DNA of 64,000 bases from an uncultured Clostridia bacterium (GCA_934255135.1 CAKQMV010000006.1:1-64000), one strand, 5' to 3'; counted from the stretch's first letter, positions 7,700 through 16,867 are shown. The notes: generated by a model not told the origin, from the sequence alone. Program-made: numbers and translations.

Positions 7700-8110
7700 C
7701 TTTACTGCCCCCTTCCGGCAGATATTTGTAAGAAACATTGTGTTCGTCTGTCGAACAGCAGACGTTTTGGCATTTATGAATCAGACGTCTGCTGAAATAC
7801 AGATGTTTGGGCAATTCTGTTAAATACGTCTGCCGAGGACCTACAAACAGCAGTCCGGTAACGGCAGACTAATAAGCTTATTATCAGTAAACGTCTGTAA
7901 AAACCACTATAATTTGCAGATGTTTTAATTAACTTCATCACTTCATCTGCAAATTGCACTCACGTAAGACAATTGCAGCAGCAGATGAAAATCTTAGTAT
8001 TATTGTAACGTCTGCTTTTCGGCAGACGACCTTAATCAAAAGTACAAAGCGTCTGCACTTCAGCAGACGTTCTGCAATAATTCTAAAATCGTCTGCCAAT
8101 ATCTGATATG
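7700..8110. repeat. Array A of 20-bp palindromes at 40-41-bp spacing
   Basis: The gene-free stretch 7641-8290 holds repeated copies of CGTCTG-N8-CAGACG (allowing CATCTG/CAGATG). Full copies are at 7745-7764, 7786-7805, 8009-8028 and 8050-8069. Left-arm-only copies are at 7827, 7892, 7944 and 8090, and right-arm-only copies at about 7719, 7917 and 7982. Neighbouring units start 41, 41, 41 and 40 bp apart (7745/7786/7827; 8009/8050/8090). The spacers are AT-rich and unique. Two copies have a 7-bp perfect stem with a six-base loop. The same family recurs at 22.2-22.7 kb. Not a CRISPR: units are too short and degenerate, and no cas genes are present. Confidence 0.8.
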
Positions 8111-8295
8111 CAGAATACTATTTGCCGCAATACTACATGCTAAATAAACCTGCAATGGTCAGCAACAGCTTGACTACGAGCCTCGAAAAGCATGCAATTA
8201 TGTTGGTGTCAGCCATCAGAAATGCAACCAATGCACACCGCTGCGTGGCCTTCGCAGGAGCAGCTTGGCACAATACATGAGAATGAATCACGGGT

Positions 8296-8320
8296 CCCCG
8301 CGTCAAACGCGGGGTTTTCT
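8296..8320 (+). terminator. Strong plus-strand terminator with no gene upstream
   Basis: CCCCGCGT (8296-8303) pairs with ACGCGGGG (8307-8314) around a three-base loop, followed by TTTTCTT. No plus-strand coding region lies between it and the coiled-coil gene terminator 650 bases upstream. It may therefore end an untranslated RNA that starts in or near palindrome array A. Confidence 0.75.
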
Positions 8321-8325
8321 TCATA

Positions 8326-8384
8326 CAAAAAGGAGTTTGGTTAGGCTCGGTCACCAATTTTGACCGAGCCTCCAAACTCCTTGT
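8326..8384. terminator. Long hairpin terminator after the acyl-CoA synthetase gene
   Basis: GGAGTTTGG (8332-8340) plus GGCTCGGTCA (8344-8353) pair with TGACCGAGCC (8361-8370) and CCAAACTCC (8372-8380). On the minus strand it ends in TTTTT, so it mainly stops transcription of the synthetase gene. The plus-strand tail is weaker. Confidence 0.85.
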
Positions 8385-8524
8385 CTTGTTTTATTCAATT
8401 ATCTCTTAGGCGCAGTTATTTTCGCTCGCAGCGAGGAAGATGAAGCCTGAGGAGCGGAGCGTACCTTTCGTACATGAGCACCGGAAGACTTCAGATGACG
8501 AAGCTGCGGGTGAAAAGAACAAGC

Positions 8525-10189
8525 TTATTCTACGTTCTTGCCATATCTCTTAATCTTCGCAGTAGTAGTTTTCTCCAGTTCCTTAACTACCTCAACAATT
8601 CTTATCTTCTTGTAGGCAGGGATCTTGTCATTGATGTCGTCAACAACGGCTTTGATTTTGGCCTTGACTGCTTCTGGATCGTTGATGTCAAGATCAGCAA
8701 ACTTTACCTTGAGCTCTTCTAGGTTAGCTACAATCTTAGCCTTTACTGAAGTCTCGCCGTTCTTATCCTCTCCTGCAACTACGATTACTTCAGAAATCTC
8801 TGGGCAATTGCCTAGTCTTTCTTCTAGCTCTTCTGGATAGATATTCTTGCCGTTAGGTGTAACGATAACGTTCTTGGATCTGCCTCTGATGTAGAGCCAG
8901 CCGTCCTTGTCGATGTAACCGAGGTCACCAGTTCTGAACCATCCATCCTTGAATACTGCTTCTGTTGCTTCAGGATTGTTGAAGTATCCAAGCATCAGGT
9001 TATCACCACGAGTGAGAATCTCACCAACGCCCTCTGCATTAGGATTGTCAATCTTCATCTCATTACCAGGCATTACCTTACCAGCAGAGTTTACATTCAT
9101 GTAGAAGTCGCAGTTGCCGGCTACAAGTGGTGCGCACTCTGTAAGTCCGTAGCCTTGAAGAGTCTCAATTCCGAGAGCATCAAAGTCCTCGATGAGGTAT
9201 GGCTCAACTGCTGCAGCACCTACAATGAAAAGTCTCATCTCTCCACCGAGCTGTTCTCTTACGCTCTTCTTGATTGCCCATCTGATTGGGAACATTGTGT
9301 GAGCCATTGCATATCCGAGAGTGTGCTCCTCGAACAGCTTAGTATATTTCTTAGGGCAGCTTGCAGCTACACCCTTCTTTATCTGCTTAGACAGCATCTT
9401 AAGAACTGCAGGTACAACTACAAGAATTGTAGGCTTGTACTCTACAAGATTCTTCTTGACCTTAGTAAGACCATCACAGTAAGTAATCAGACAACCTTTT
9501 GAAAATGTGAGAAGAAAGTCAAGTGTGCACTCATAAGTGTGGTGCAGTGGCAGAAGTGAAAGTGTTCTGTCCTTAGGTGTAATCTTTACTGCCTGCACTG
9601 TTGAGTAAATATTTGAGCATACCGCATGCTGTGACAGACATACACCTTTAGAGTTTCCTGTTGTTCCTGAAGTGAAGATGAGAATCTGGCACTTATCCTT
9701 AGGAAGCTCAATTGCATTGATTTCTTCTTTTCTTGAGTCGCTGACATTAAGCACGCGATCCCATACAAATGAGAAATCATAATAGTCAGCCTTGTATCCA
9801 ACTGCTGAAACTGCAGCAGAAAGCTTCTTATCAGAAATCATTGCAACGCACTCTGCAGACTTCATGAACTCTGATGCATCCTCTGCACTTACTTCCTTGT
9901 CGATAGGAACGACACAACCTACAGTCGAAGCGGCAAGATAGCAAAGCGACCACTCACAGCTGTTTTTGCCCATGATAGCAATTCTCTTGCCCTTGTATCC
10001 TTTCTCGATAAAAGCTGCGCAAAGTGCATAGTAATAGTCGCGAACCTCTTCATAGCTGATGAATCGGTATCCACCCTGTGCCTTGTCTCTTATCTGAAAT
10101 GCAGCCTTATCCTTGTATGTGTCTGCCGCATAGTTAACTATCTCACGATAGTTGGCAAATCTTTTCTCTTTGTATAGTTTCTCACTCAT
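8525..10189 (-). CDS. AMP-binding acyl-CoA synthetase (ANL superfamily, long-chain fatty acid-CoA ligase type)
   Basis: A cytosolic adenylate-forming ligase of about 554 residues, activating a carboxylic acid (most likely a fatty acid) to its CoA thioester. Diagnostic motifs appear in order: FTSGTTGNSKGV (phosphate loop), GYGLTECAP, WFRTGDLGYID, GRSKNVIVTPNGKNIYPEELE (hinge and C-domain), and the C-terminal TTTAKIKR with the catalytic lysine. The ATG at 10189 follows a GAGGTGG ribosome site; the longer frame would start at a GTG inside that site. It lies 58 bases after rlmD with no terminator between, so it may be the last gene of the murB-to-rlmD run. Substrate chain length cannot be read from sequence. 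Confidence 0.88.
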   Translation of the reverse strand: MSEKLYKEKRFANYREIVNYAADTYKDKAAFQIRDKAQGGYRFISYEEVRDYYYALCAAFIEKGYKGKRIAIMGKNSCEWSLCYLAASTVGCVVPIDKEVSAEDASEFMKSAECVAMISDKKLSAAVSAVGYKADYYDFSFVWDRVLNVSDSRKEEINAIELPKDKCQILIFTSGTTGNSKGVCLSQHAVCSNIYSTVQAVKITPKDRTLSLLPLHHTYECTLDFLLTFSKGCLITYCDGLTKVKKNLVEYKPTILVVVPAVLKMLSKQIKKGVAASCPKKYTKLFEEHTLGYAMAHTMFPIRWAIKKSVREQLGGEMRLFIVGAAAVEPYLIEDFDALGIETLQGYGLTECAPLVAGNCDFYMNVNSAGKVMPGNEMKIDNPNAEGVGEILTRGDNLMLGYFNNPEATEAVFKDGWFRTGDLGYIDKDGWLYIRGRSKNVIVTPNGKNIYPEELEERLGNCPEISEVIVVAGEDKNGETSVKAKIVANLEELKVKFADLDINDPEAVKAKIKAVVDDINDKIPAYKKIRIVEVVKELEKTTTAKIKRYGKNVE

Positions 10190-10247
10190 ATCGTCCACCT
10201 CTTTCTATACATCGCTATATCTACATCTCTACACATCTATATCCAGC

Positions 10248-11627
10248 CTATGCACGCTTAAGCACACAGACAGTCTCAACGTGATTTGTCCATCCGAACA
10301 TATCCACAGGTGTAGCCTCTACAAACTCATATCCAAGCTCTGTTGTCAGAAGCTTGATATCTCTTGCAAGAGTTCCAGGGTCGCATGAAATATATACGAT
10401 TCTGCCTACTCCCGCATCAGCAAGTGTGCGAAGCAGAATCTCGTCACAGCCCGCTCTTGGAGGATCAAGTACAGCTACCACTGAATCAGCCGCAAGTGCA
10501 GCCTTAAGACTTGCCTCAGCGCTGTTTTCCTTAGGCTCATAGTCAGGTGCTGCAACCTTCTCGATTACCTCTTCAGCCTTGCCACAGATATATCTTGAAT
10601 TAATAACACCGTTGATCACAGAGTTTCTGTTGGCATCAAGAACTGCTTCCTTTACTATTTCGATTCCAACAATCTCCTTTGCGCGTCCTACCATCGAAAG
10701 TCCTATAGTTCCGATTCCGCAGTACAGGTCAAGCACAGTCTCCTCACCGCTGAGATCCGCATACTCAATCGCCTTCTCATATAGCTTCTTCATCTGCTCA
10801 GTATTCACCTGATAAAATGAAGGAGCGCTGATCTCGAACTTCAGATTTCTTCCGTCAATCTCAACCTCGTCAGTAATTGTTCTTGAGCCTGCGATGCACT
10901 TGTACTTGTCGTTAATCCTTGTGTAAACACTTGTAAGCGCATAATCAGCATCAGCCACAGCCTCATCGATCGCGTGCACGATGGCCTCGAGATTCTTAGG
11001 CTCACTTTTGCACGAGAGAACGACCATAACCTCGCCGGTTCCGAAAGCAGTCTTCACAACGACATTCTTAATCTCGCCCTTGTTATTCTCCCTAACCGCA
11101 TAGGAAACGGCATCGGCTGCATCCGACTGCAGAAGACACGTCTCAACATCGACAATCTTGTGCGACTTCTTCTCATAGAATCCAACGAGATTATTCCACA
11201 CAGGATACTCTCCCTTGTTTCTGTACTTGAACGGAACGTACTCAATCCCCGCGTCATCTGTATATTTCTGACCGATAATCTCACGAATCACCGGATTCTC
11301 AAGTCCACCAATTCTAGTAAGCTTATCCTCCACCTGCTTCTGCTTCAGCGCAAGCTGCGCATCGTAATCATACTCCTGGTAAGTGCATCCGCCACACTTC
11401 TCGTAGTATGGGCATAGAGGCTTGATTCGATCCGCCGAACGCTTCACGATCTCTACCGCACTGCCAAAAGCATAGTTCTTCTTTGCCTTGGTAATCTCCG
11501 CACGCACGGTGTCTCCCGGCAGACAGCCATCGATGAATACGGCCATCCCGTCAACCTTTCCGATTCCGGCACCGTCACCAGAAATATCCTCAATCAGTGT
11601 TTCAATAATATCTCCCTTGCTTAGCAT
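10248..11627 (-). CDS. rlmD: 23S rRNA (uracil-5-)-methyltransferase, RlmD/RumA family
   Basis: A TrmA/RumA-family enzyme of 459 residues that makes 5-methyluridine in 23S rRNA (U1939 by homology; Gram-positive RlmCD types can also modify U747). It starts with a TRAM domain (IEDISGDGAGIGKVDGMAVFIDGCLPGD). The iron-sulfur cysteines follow (PLCPYYEKCGGCTYQ), then the SAM motif VLDLYCGIGTIGLSM, DPPRAGC, and the catalytic ISCDPGTLARDI near the C-terminus. Its start overlaps the whiA stop by one base, so the genes are coupled. The exact target base cannot be told from sequence. Confidence 0.92.
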   Translation of the reverse strand: MLSKGDIIETLIEDISGDGAGIGKVDGMAVFIDGCLPGDTVRAEITKAKKNYAFGSAVEIVKRSADRIKPLCPYYEKCGGCTYQEYDYDAQLALKQKQVEDKLTRIGGLENPVIREIIGQKYTDDAGIEYVPFKYRNKGEYPVWNNLVGFYEKKSHKIVDVETCLLQSDAADAVSYAVRENNKGEIKNVVVKTAFGTGEVMVVLSCKSEPKNLEAIVHAIDEAVADADYALTSVYTRINDKYKCIAGSRTITDEVEIDGRNLKFEISAPSFYQVNTEQMKKLYEKAIEYADLSGEETVLDLYCGIGTIGLSMVGRAKEIVGIEIVKEAVLDANRNSVINGVINSRYICGKAEEVIEKVAAPDYEPKENSAEASLKAALAADSVVAVLDPPRAGCDEILLRTLADAGVGRIVYISCDPGTLARDIKLLTTELGYEFVEATPVDMFGWTNHVETVCVLKRA

Positions 11628-12574
11628 TATATCTTCTCCGCTATTTCTTTAATTTTCGCAAATCGCTTGTTAACTCCCGGCTTCTTGATGGGTGGGTTCA
11701 GCAGTTCTCCAATCTCTGTAAGAGATGCCGCCGGATACTCGAGTCTAAGCTCCGCAACCTCCCTTAGCGGGAGTGGCAGTGACTCGAACTTGCCGTTCTC
11801 CTGAAGCTTGTTAATCCACGATATCTGATTCTCGGCAGCAGTCAGAGCTCTGTCCACATTGGCATTGTCGCAGTTAAGAATTCTCTGCGTCTCGCCCTTG
11901 ACTTCCTTACCGATTCTTATAGTTTCAAATTTCTTTACGGCTTCCTCGGCTCCGATGATATTCAGAAGATCCGTAATATAAGCTGCTTTCTTCATATATA
12001 CGACGTATTCATTCTTCCTCTGAGTGTAGTTCGCAGACAGATCCACAAATGATCCAATCAGCTTCTTCACATCGGACGCGAGCTTCTTACTCTCGACAAC
12101 GAACTCAAGATGATAACTCATTCTCGGATCTGACATAGTTCCACATCCAAGAAAAAGTCCTCTGACATACGCCTTCTTACAGCACTTTGTCCTTACAATC
12201 TGGTTATATATTCCATCAGAGAAGTAGTCATTTCCCTCCCTGATCAGCATCATTCCAGTCTCTCTAAGAATCTGTGAGCTCTTCTCCTCCGGGCCTATTG
12301 TCAGATAATATCTGTAGCCCCTCGTCTGTCCGACCTGAGTCGACTCACCGATTCCAAGATTGGCCGTGCTGTCAAAATATTCCTTAATCAGCTTCTTATA
12401 GTGTCTCGCAATCGCAGCGTTCTCCGTCGAGACCACGATCGAAAACTTTCCGCCTCCCGCAAGCTTCAGCGAACCCGCAACTCTCAGGAAGCCGGAAATC
12501 TCCGCCAGCATGCAGCATTTTTTGGACGGGGCAACTCTTGCGAGCTCCGCCTTAACCTCTTGTGCAAATGACAT
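11627..12574 (-). CDS. whiA: WhiA, DNA-binding sporulation/cell-division regulator
   Basis: The 315-residue product shows the WhiA layout: an N-terminal LAGLIDADG-like domain pair (CCMLAEISGFLRVAGSLKL; CCKKAYVRGLFLGCGTMSDP) and a C-terminal helix-turn-helix (SLPLPLREVAELRLEYPAASLTEIGELLNPPIKKPGVNKRF). In Gram-positive bacteria WhiA helps control cell division and chromosome segregation; it does not cut DNA. It follows rapZ by three bases, as in many Firmicutes, but yvcK/mgfK, usually between rapZ and whiA, is absent. Confidence 0.95.
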   Translation of the reverse strand: MSFAQEVKAELARVAPSKKCCMLAEISGFLRVAGSLKLAGGGKFSIVVSTENAAIARHYKKLIKEYFDSTANLGIGESTQVGQTRGYRYYLTIGPEEKSSQILRETGMMLIREGNDYFSDGIYNQIVRTKCCKKAYVRGLFLGCGTMSDPRMSYHLEFVVESKKLASDVKKLIGSFVDLSANYTQRKNEYVVYMKKAAYITDLLNIIGAEEAVKKFETIRIGKEVKGETQRILNCDNANVDRALTAAENQISWINKLQENGKFESLPLPLREVAELRLEYPAASLTEIGELLNPPIKKPGVNKRFAKIKEIAEKI

Positions 12575-12577
12575 CTT

Positions 12578-13450
12578 CTATCTTCCCTTCGCCATCAGAT
12601 CCATATCACGATGAACTGTTGTAACTCTCATGCCCTTCTCTTTGAACACCTCGGATGCGGCATTAGCCATCGCAACGCTTCTGTGGTGGCCACCTGTGCA
12701 TCCGAATGCGATATTCAGATGATATTTGCCTTCCTTAATGAAGCCAGGGATTGCAATCTCAATGGAGTGAACCAGACTATCAAGGTATTCCTGAGCCAGA
12801 CCTGATCTGAACACATACTCCCTAACCTTCTTGTTGTTTCCGGTAGGTCTCTTGAGGCTCGGTACATAATATGGATTAGGCAGGCATCTCACGTCGATGA
12901 CCATATCGGCCTCCGCTGGTGTACCGTACTTAAAGCCAAAAGAGCTGATGTTCAGCGTGAACGTATTCTCCGTAACTCCGCCGAGGAATTTCTTGTTGAG
13001 TTCTTCATAAAGCCCTGAAACCTTAAGTCCTGTTGTATCGAAGATTGCATCTGCCGCATTTCGGATAGGTCTCATCATTTCCTTCTCATGTTCAACTACC
13101 TCTGCAGTTGCTGCACCTCCTGTCAGCGGATGATTTCTTCTTGTCTCAGAGTATCTCTTAACTATTGTCTTAGTTGCTGCCTCGATGAAAACGATTGAAA
13201 GCTCAACATTAGGCATCTTTCTGATATCTTCAATCGCATTCTCGAGATCTGAGAAGAAGCTCTTGCTTCGGATGTCAGTTGCAAAAGCTACCTTCTCAAG
13301 TGGCTCTGCACTGTTATTACCAAGCTCGATAAAGGCTTTCATAAGTGCAGGTGGAATGTTATCCACACAATAGTAGCCCTGATCCTCGAACCAGTCGACT
13401 GTTCTTGATCTTCCCGCACCGGAAATTCCTGTTATGATTACAGCTTTCAT
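12578..13450 (-). CDS. rapZ: RapZ/YvcJ-family nucleotide-binding protein
   Basis: A 290-residue P-loop protein of the RapZ/YvcJ family, which binds GTP/ATP and acts as an RNA-binding adaptor in enterobacteria; in Bacillus (YvcJ) it affects competence. The N-terminus carries ITGISGAGRSRTVDWFED, followed by GYYCVDNIP, and the C-terminus has the conserved IAFGCTGGHHRSVAMAN. The Walker A loop reads GISGAGRS, with Arg14 in place of the usual lysine (GxSGAGKS), which may weaken nucleotide binding. It lies between the PHP-domain gene and whiA in a tight operon. Function in Clostridia is not settled. Confidence 0.92.
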   Translation of the reverse strand: MKAVIITGISGAGRSRTVDWFEDQGYYCVDNIPPALMKAFIELGNNSAEPLEKVAFATDIRSKSFFSDLENAIEDIRKMPNVELSIVFIEAATKTIVKRYSETRRNHPLTGGAATAEVVEHEKEMMRPIRNAADAIFDTTGLKVSGLYEELNKKFLGGVTENTFTLNISSFGFKYGTPAEADMVIDVRCLPNPYYVPSLKRPTGNNKKVREYVFRSGLAQEYLDSLVHSIEIAIPGFIKEGKYHLNIAFGCTGGHHRSVAMANAASEVFKEKGMRVTTVHRDMDLMAKGR

Positions 13451-13471
13451 CTTAACTCACCTCTTCTCGAC

Positions 13472-14239
13472 CTATCTCTTCTCAATATTTACAATACGCT
13501 CGACCTGGATTCCCGCCTTGAGCGCCCTAAGCAGACCGACTTCGTAAAGTCCGACCTGCGATGGCTTGTGCGCATCACTTGAAATCACATAGCGTACGTC
13601 GTATTTCTTCGAAATCTCAAGCTCCTCAATTGTCATATGAGTGTGCCTTGAGCTTATCTCCATGTATGTACCTGTCTCCTCACATGCCTTGCACAGTCTG
13701 TCCATGTCAAAAGGTCCCTTATCGCCAGGGTGTGTAAGTACAGTTATCTTATTTCCATAAAGCGCTCTTAGCGCAAGCTCAGTATTATAATCTCTAAGCT
13801 TCGCCATGCTTCCCGCTGGAGCCCCGATTTTAGTTGAAATGATGCTCTGAGCCGACTTGCATCCCGGAACACTCACGTGATATCCGCAGTTTACGATGTC
13901 AAAAAGTCCGGTTTCTTCCTTCGTAATGTCAAGTCCCGACTCCGTATCCTTAAGATCAGCCTCAAGTCCAAGAAGGATCTTCATCTCCGGAAACTTTGCT
14001 CTCGCTTCTTCAATGTCAGCTCTGGCCTCTGGCACTCTGCGGATTCTGAGTCCGTAAAGATCCGATGGTCCGTGATCAGTAATCGCAATCTCAGAAAGTC
14101 CAAGCATATTCGCAGCAGAAACATTCTCCATAATTGTTCCCTTACCATGATAATAAGGTCCAACCTTCGAATACACGGTGTGAGTGTGATAATCAAACAC
14201 CATTCTGTACTGCTTTCGAAGTTCATTCAGACTGTTCAT
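13472..14239 (-). CDS. PHP-domain phosphoesterase of the murB-rapZ cluster
   Basis: A 255-residue PHP-fold metal-dependent phosphoesterase. Metal-binding motifs are visible: FDYHTHTVYS near residue 17, EIAITDHGPSD around residue 50, HPGDKG around residue 170, and SSDAHKP near the C-terminus. Such proteins are often labelled histidinol-phosphatase-like or DNA polymerase X-type PHP. In this neighbourhood (murB upstream, rapZ downstream) it is a conserved companion whose substrate is unknown. No his genes are nearby, so histidine synthesis is unlikely. Its start adjoins the murB stop. Confidence 0.85.
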   Translation of the reverse strand: MNSLNELRKQYRMVFDYHTHTVYSKVGPYYHGKGTIMENVSAANMLGLSEIAITDHGPSDLYGLRIRRVPEARADIEEARAKFPEMKILLGLEADLKDTESGLDITKEETGLFDIVNCGYHVSVPGCKSAQSIISTKIGAPAGSMAKLRDYNTELALRALYGNKITVLTHPGDKGPFDMDRLCKACEETGTYMEISSRHTHMTIEELEISKKYDVRYVISSDAHKPSQVGLYEVGLLRALKAGIQVERIVNIEKR

Positions 14240-15180
14240 TAAAGTTCCTCTCCTATAATTCTAACCTCCGGTTCAAGTCTGATTCCGGAGTTCTCGTACA
14301 CCTTCTCTACAACCATTCTCATAAGCTCGAGGATATCCTCGCACGTTGCTTCACCCTTGTTAATGACAAAACCGGCGTGCTTTGTCGAAACCTCCGCATC
14401 GCCCACATGTGCACCCTTAAGTCCCGCTTCGTCGATAAGTGCTGCAGCAAAACCTCCGACAGGTCTCTTAAATGTGCTTCCTGCACTTGGGAAATTAATC
14501 GGTTGCTTCTCATTTCTCTTGCCGGCAAGCTCTAGCACTCTTGCCTTAATCTCTTCCTGATTGCCGGGCTCAAGCTTGATCTTAACCGAAAGTGCAACCC
14601 ATCCGTTCTCCTCGAGAATGCTGTGTCTATATGAAAATTCCATCTCATCTGCAGGCATATCAACAACCTGATATCCATCAGGTGACATAACTCTAACCTC
14701 TGTAACGACATTCTTCATCTCTCCGCCGTATGCACCAGCGTTCATATACACTGCGCCGCCGACAGTTCCCGGAATGCCGCTTGCGAACTCAAAGCCGGTA
14801 AGACTTTCTGCTGTTGCAAAAGCACTTGTTGCCGAAAGAAGCTTCGCGCATCCAACTGTAATAGTATCTCCATCTCTTTCGATCGCATCAAAATCGCCCT
14901 CAAGCTTAAGCACGATTCCCTTATACCCCGTATCGCTCACAAGAAGGTTAGATCCATTTCCGATAAGCATGTGCTTGGTTCTTGTATCAATGAGAAGTCT
15001 GAGAACTCTTGAAAGCTCCCTCTCGGTGTTGACCTTAACAAGTGCCGTTGCCGGTCCGCCAACCTTGAAGGTTGTGTAAGCCTTCAGAGGCTCAAATCTC
15101 AGGACTCTGTCTCTTGGTACAATCTTAGAAACCTCTTCGATGACCCACTCTATATTGTTAACATTCTTACTTATCTGCAT
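14239..15180 (-). CDS. murB: UDP-N-acetylenolpyruvoylglucosamine reductase
   Basis: MurB is the FAD enzyme that reduces UDP-GlcNAc-enolpyruvate to UDP-MurNAc in peptidoglycan synthesis. The 313-residue product has the FAD-binding stretch (TFKVGGPATALVKV; HMLIGNGSNLLVSD), the GIPGTVGGAVYMNAGAYGGE core, the YRHS active-site strand, and FPSAGSTFKRP with the catalytic Ser, so it is a type II-like MurB. The chosen ATG at 15180 overlaps the preceding permease gene by 14 bases. Downstream genes are the PHP protein, rapZ and whiA. Confidence 0.95.
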   Translation of the reverse strand: MQISKNVNNIEWVIEEVSKIVPRDRVLRFEPLKAYTTFKVGGPATALVKVNTERELSRVLRLLIDTRTKHMLIGNGSNLLVSDTGYKGIVLKLEGDFDAIERDGDTITVGCAKLLSATSAFATAESLTGFEFASGIPGTVGGAVYMNAGAYGGEMKNVVTEVRVMSPDGYQVVDMPADEMEFSYRHSILEENGWVALSVKIKLEPGNQEEIKARVLELAGKRNEKQPINFPSAGSTFKRPVGGFAAALIDEAGLKGAHVGDAEVSTKHAGFVINKGEATCEDILELMRMVVEKVYENSGIRLEPEVRIIGEEL

Positions 15181-16609
15181 TGTTACCATCCTTATCTGTT
15201 GTATCAATTAACTGACTCTCGTCAATTGTTTCCTCAAGACTGTCGGTAGGGTTGTTACCGTGATGTCTCTTCTTACGGAAGAAGACACCCTGACCTGCCT
15301 TACGTCTCATGTCAACCTCACTTATATCTATACCGAATTCGTCGAGAGACATGTAATCTGTCGTCTTAACATCCTTGTTCTTCACAGAAAGCTTCTTGCG
15401 TGTGACCTTATTCGCATACTTATAAATTACGGCGAAAACCGGCACACCAAGAACCATTCCCACAAAACCGAACAATCCTCCACCAACAAGTACCGCAATA
15501 AGTACCCAGAAGCTCTCGATTCCAATTGCTGTTCCAACAATCTTAGGTCCGATCACGTTACCGTCAAGCTGCTGAATCAGCAGAATCAGAAAAGCAAACC
15601 ATATCGCATCACCTGGCTGCTCAATAAGCAGAATCAAAATTGATGGAATAGCTCCGATGAACGGTCCGAAGAACGGAATTACATTCGTTACTCCGACGAT
15701 TACCGAAATCATTGGGGCAAAAGACATGCCAAAAACTGTCATACACACAAATGTGAGCACTCCGATGATCGCGGAGTCTATGATTCGTCCAACGATAAAG
15801 TCGACAAAGGTTGTATCAATAATATCTACAAACTCCTTAATGTTCTGAGTAGTTCTCTCTTTGAATACAGCCGCAGAAATCTTCCTGCAGATTGCAAAAA
15901 GCTTCTCCTTATAGTTAAGGAGATATACCATTATCAGAACACCGATGAAGGCATCAACAACAAATCCGATTACTGAGAAAAGTCCTGTTGAAACAACCGC
16001 AGCAAAATCCTGTGCCTTCTCAGATGTAAGCTGTGTCTTCAGCCAATTCATTGCCTCAGTATATCCAATACTTGTAATCTCCTCAGCCTTAGCAGCTGCT
16101 GACGGATATCTGCTCAGTTTCTTGGTAATCCACTGTGTTACCGCGTCAAGCTTATCAGGACCCGTATTAAGAAGCTCCTTGGATGTCTCTATAAGCTGCG
16201 GCGCAACGAAATACGTCAGAAGCGCAACTATGCCCAGAACCAGGATCAGGCAGAATGTTGAAGCAATTAATCTCGCCATTCCGAGATTCTTCCTGTTCTT
16301 GGTCGCAGCAGGAAGTCCCGCAAGCTGCTCTGCTCTAAACGTATGGAATGAATTGTAAGTAGGCGCAGGCTTCTCATCAAGTCTGCACAGATACCTATAC
16401 GCTCCACCAACTGTAGCATTATAAATAGGGCACATAAGAAACGCCAGTATGATGCCAATATATACCGGTGTCAGTACGTCGTTAAGCGTCGAGAATCCAA
16501 TGGAAATCGTCGCCTTATCCACCCAGTTATTGAACAGTATAAGGATTGACCCGCATATAACAACGAGCAAGCCACCCTTCGTATATGGATTGTTAAAAAG
16601 CTTTTTCAT
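15167..16609 (-). CDS. AI-2E family (YtvI/PerM-like) membrane permease
   Basis: A polytopic membrane protein of about 480 residues. The start at 16609 (MKKLFNNPYTKGG) follows AGGAAAGG; the longer frame adds 22 residues that look non-coding. The C-terminal half holds the family signature, NVIPFFGPFIGAIPSILILL, LIQQLDGNVIGPKIVG and SFWVLIAVLVGGGLFGFVGMVLGVPVFAV, within eight or so helices. A charged cytosolic tail follows (RRKAGQGVFFRKKRHHGNN...DTTDKDGNNADK). Members were named for autoinducer-2 export but now include sodium/proton antiporter-like proteins; substrate unknown. A shorter paralogue lies at 31-32 kb. Confidence 0.85.
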   Translation of the reverse strand: MKKLFNNPYTKGGLLVVICGSILILFNNWVDKATISIGFSTLNDVLTPVYIGIILAFLMCPIYNATVGGAYRYLCRLDEKPAPTYNSFHTFRAEQLAGLPAATKNRKNLGMARLIASTFCLILVLGIVALLTYFVAPQLIETSKELLNTGPDKLDAVTQWITKKLSRYPSAAAKAEEITSIGYTEAMNWLKTQLTSEKAQDFAAVVSTGLFSVIGFVVDAFIGVLIMVYLLNYKEKLFAICRKISAAVFKERTTQNIKEFVDIIDTTFVDFIVGRIIDSAIIGVLTFVCMTVFGMSFAPMISVIVGVTNVIPFFGPFIGAIPSILILLIEQPGDAIWFAFLILLIQQLDGNVIGPKIVGTAIGIESFWVLIAVLVGGGLFGFVGMVLGVPVFAVIYKYANKVTRKKLSVKNKDVKTTDYMSLDEFGIDISEVDMRRKAGQGVFFRKKRHHGNNPTDSLEETIDESQLIDTTDKDGNNADK

Positions 16610-16808
16610 TGTGTCGTTACCTTTCCTGGGAAATCTTAATGCTCCTTCTATCTCCTGCAAAAAACAATCCCCCACGTTACCTTATATTCTACTATAGTCA
16701 CCAACCACTGTCCAAGCCTAACTGCCCACTACCGATACGAATTCACAATGACTTCACAAATCATTATCACTCATCACCCCGCACCACCATGCACCGCCAG
16801 AAATTCCG

Positions 16809-16843
16809 CGCAAAAAAACAGATGAGGAAAGTCCCCATCTGTC
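16809..16843 (-). terminator. Terminator after the four-rhodanese gene
   Basis: On the minus strand ACAGATGGGG pairs with CCTCATCTGT with one mismatch around a short loop, followed by TTTTTTTG. It lies 25 bases past the stop at 16868. Confidence 0.85.
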
Positions 16844-16867
16844 ATTAAATCTTATTTAGTATAGCTA

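Noticed and set aside
7700..8110. CRISPR array
   Set aside because: Units are only 20 bp, vary between copies, occur in both orientations, have 20-21-bp spacers and no cas genes are near. The same holds for 22240-22672.
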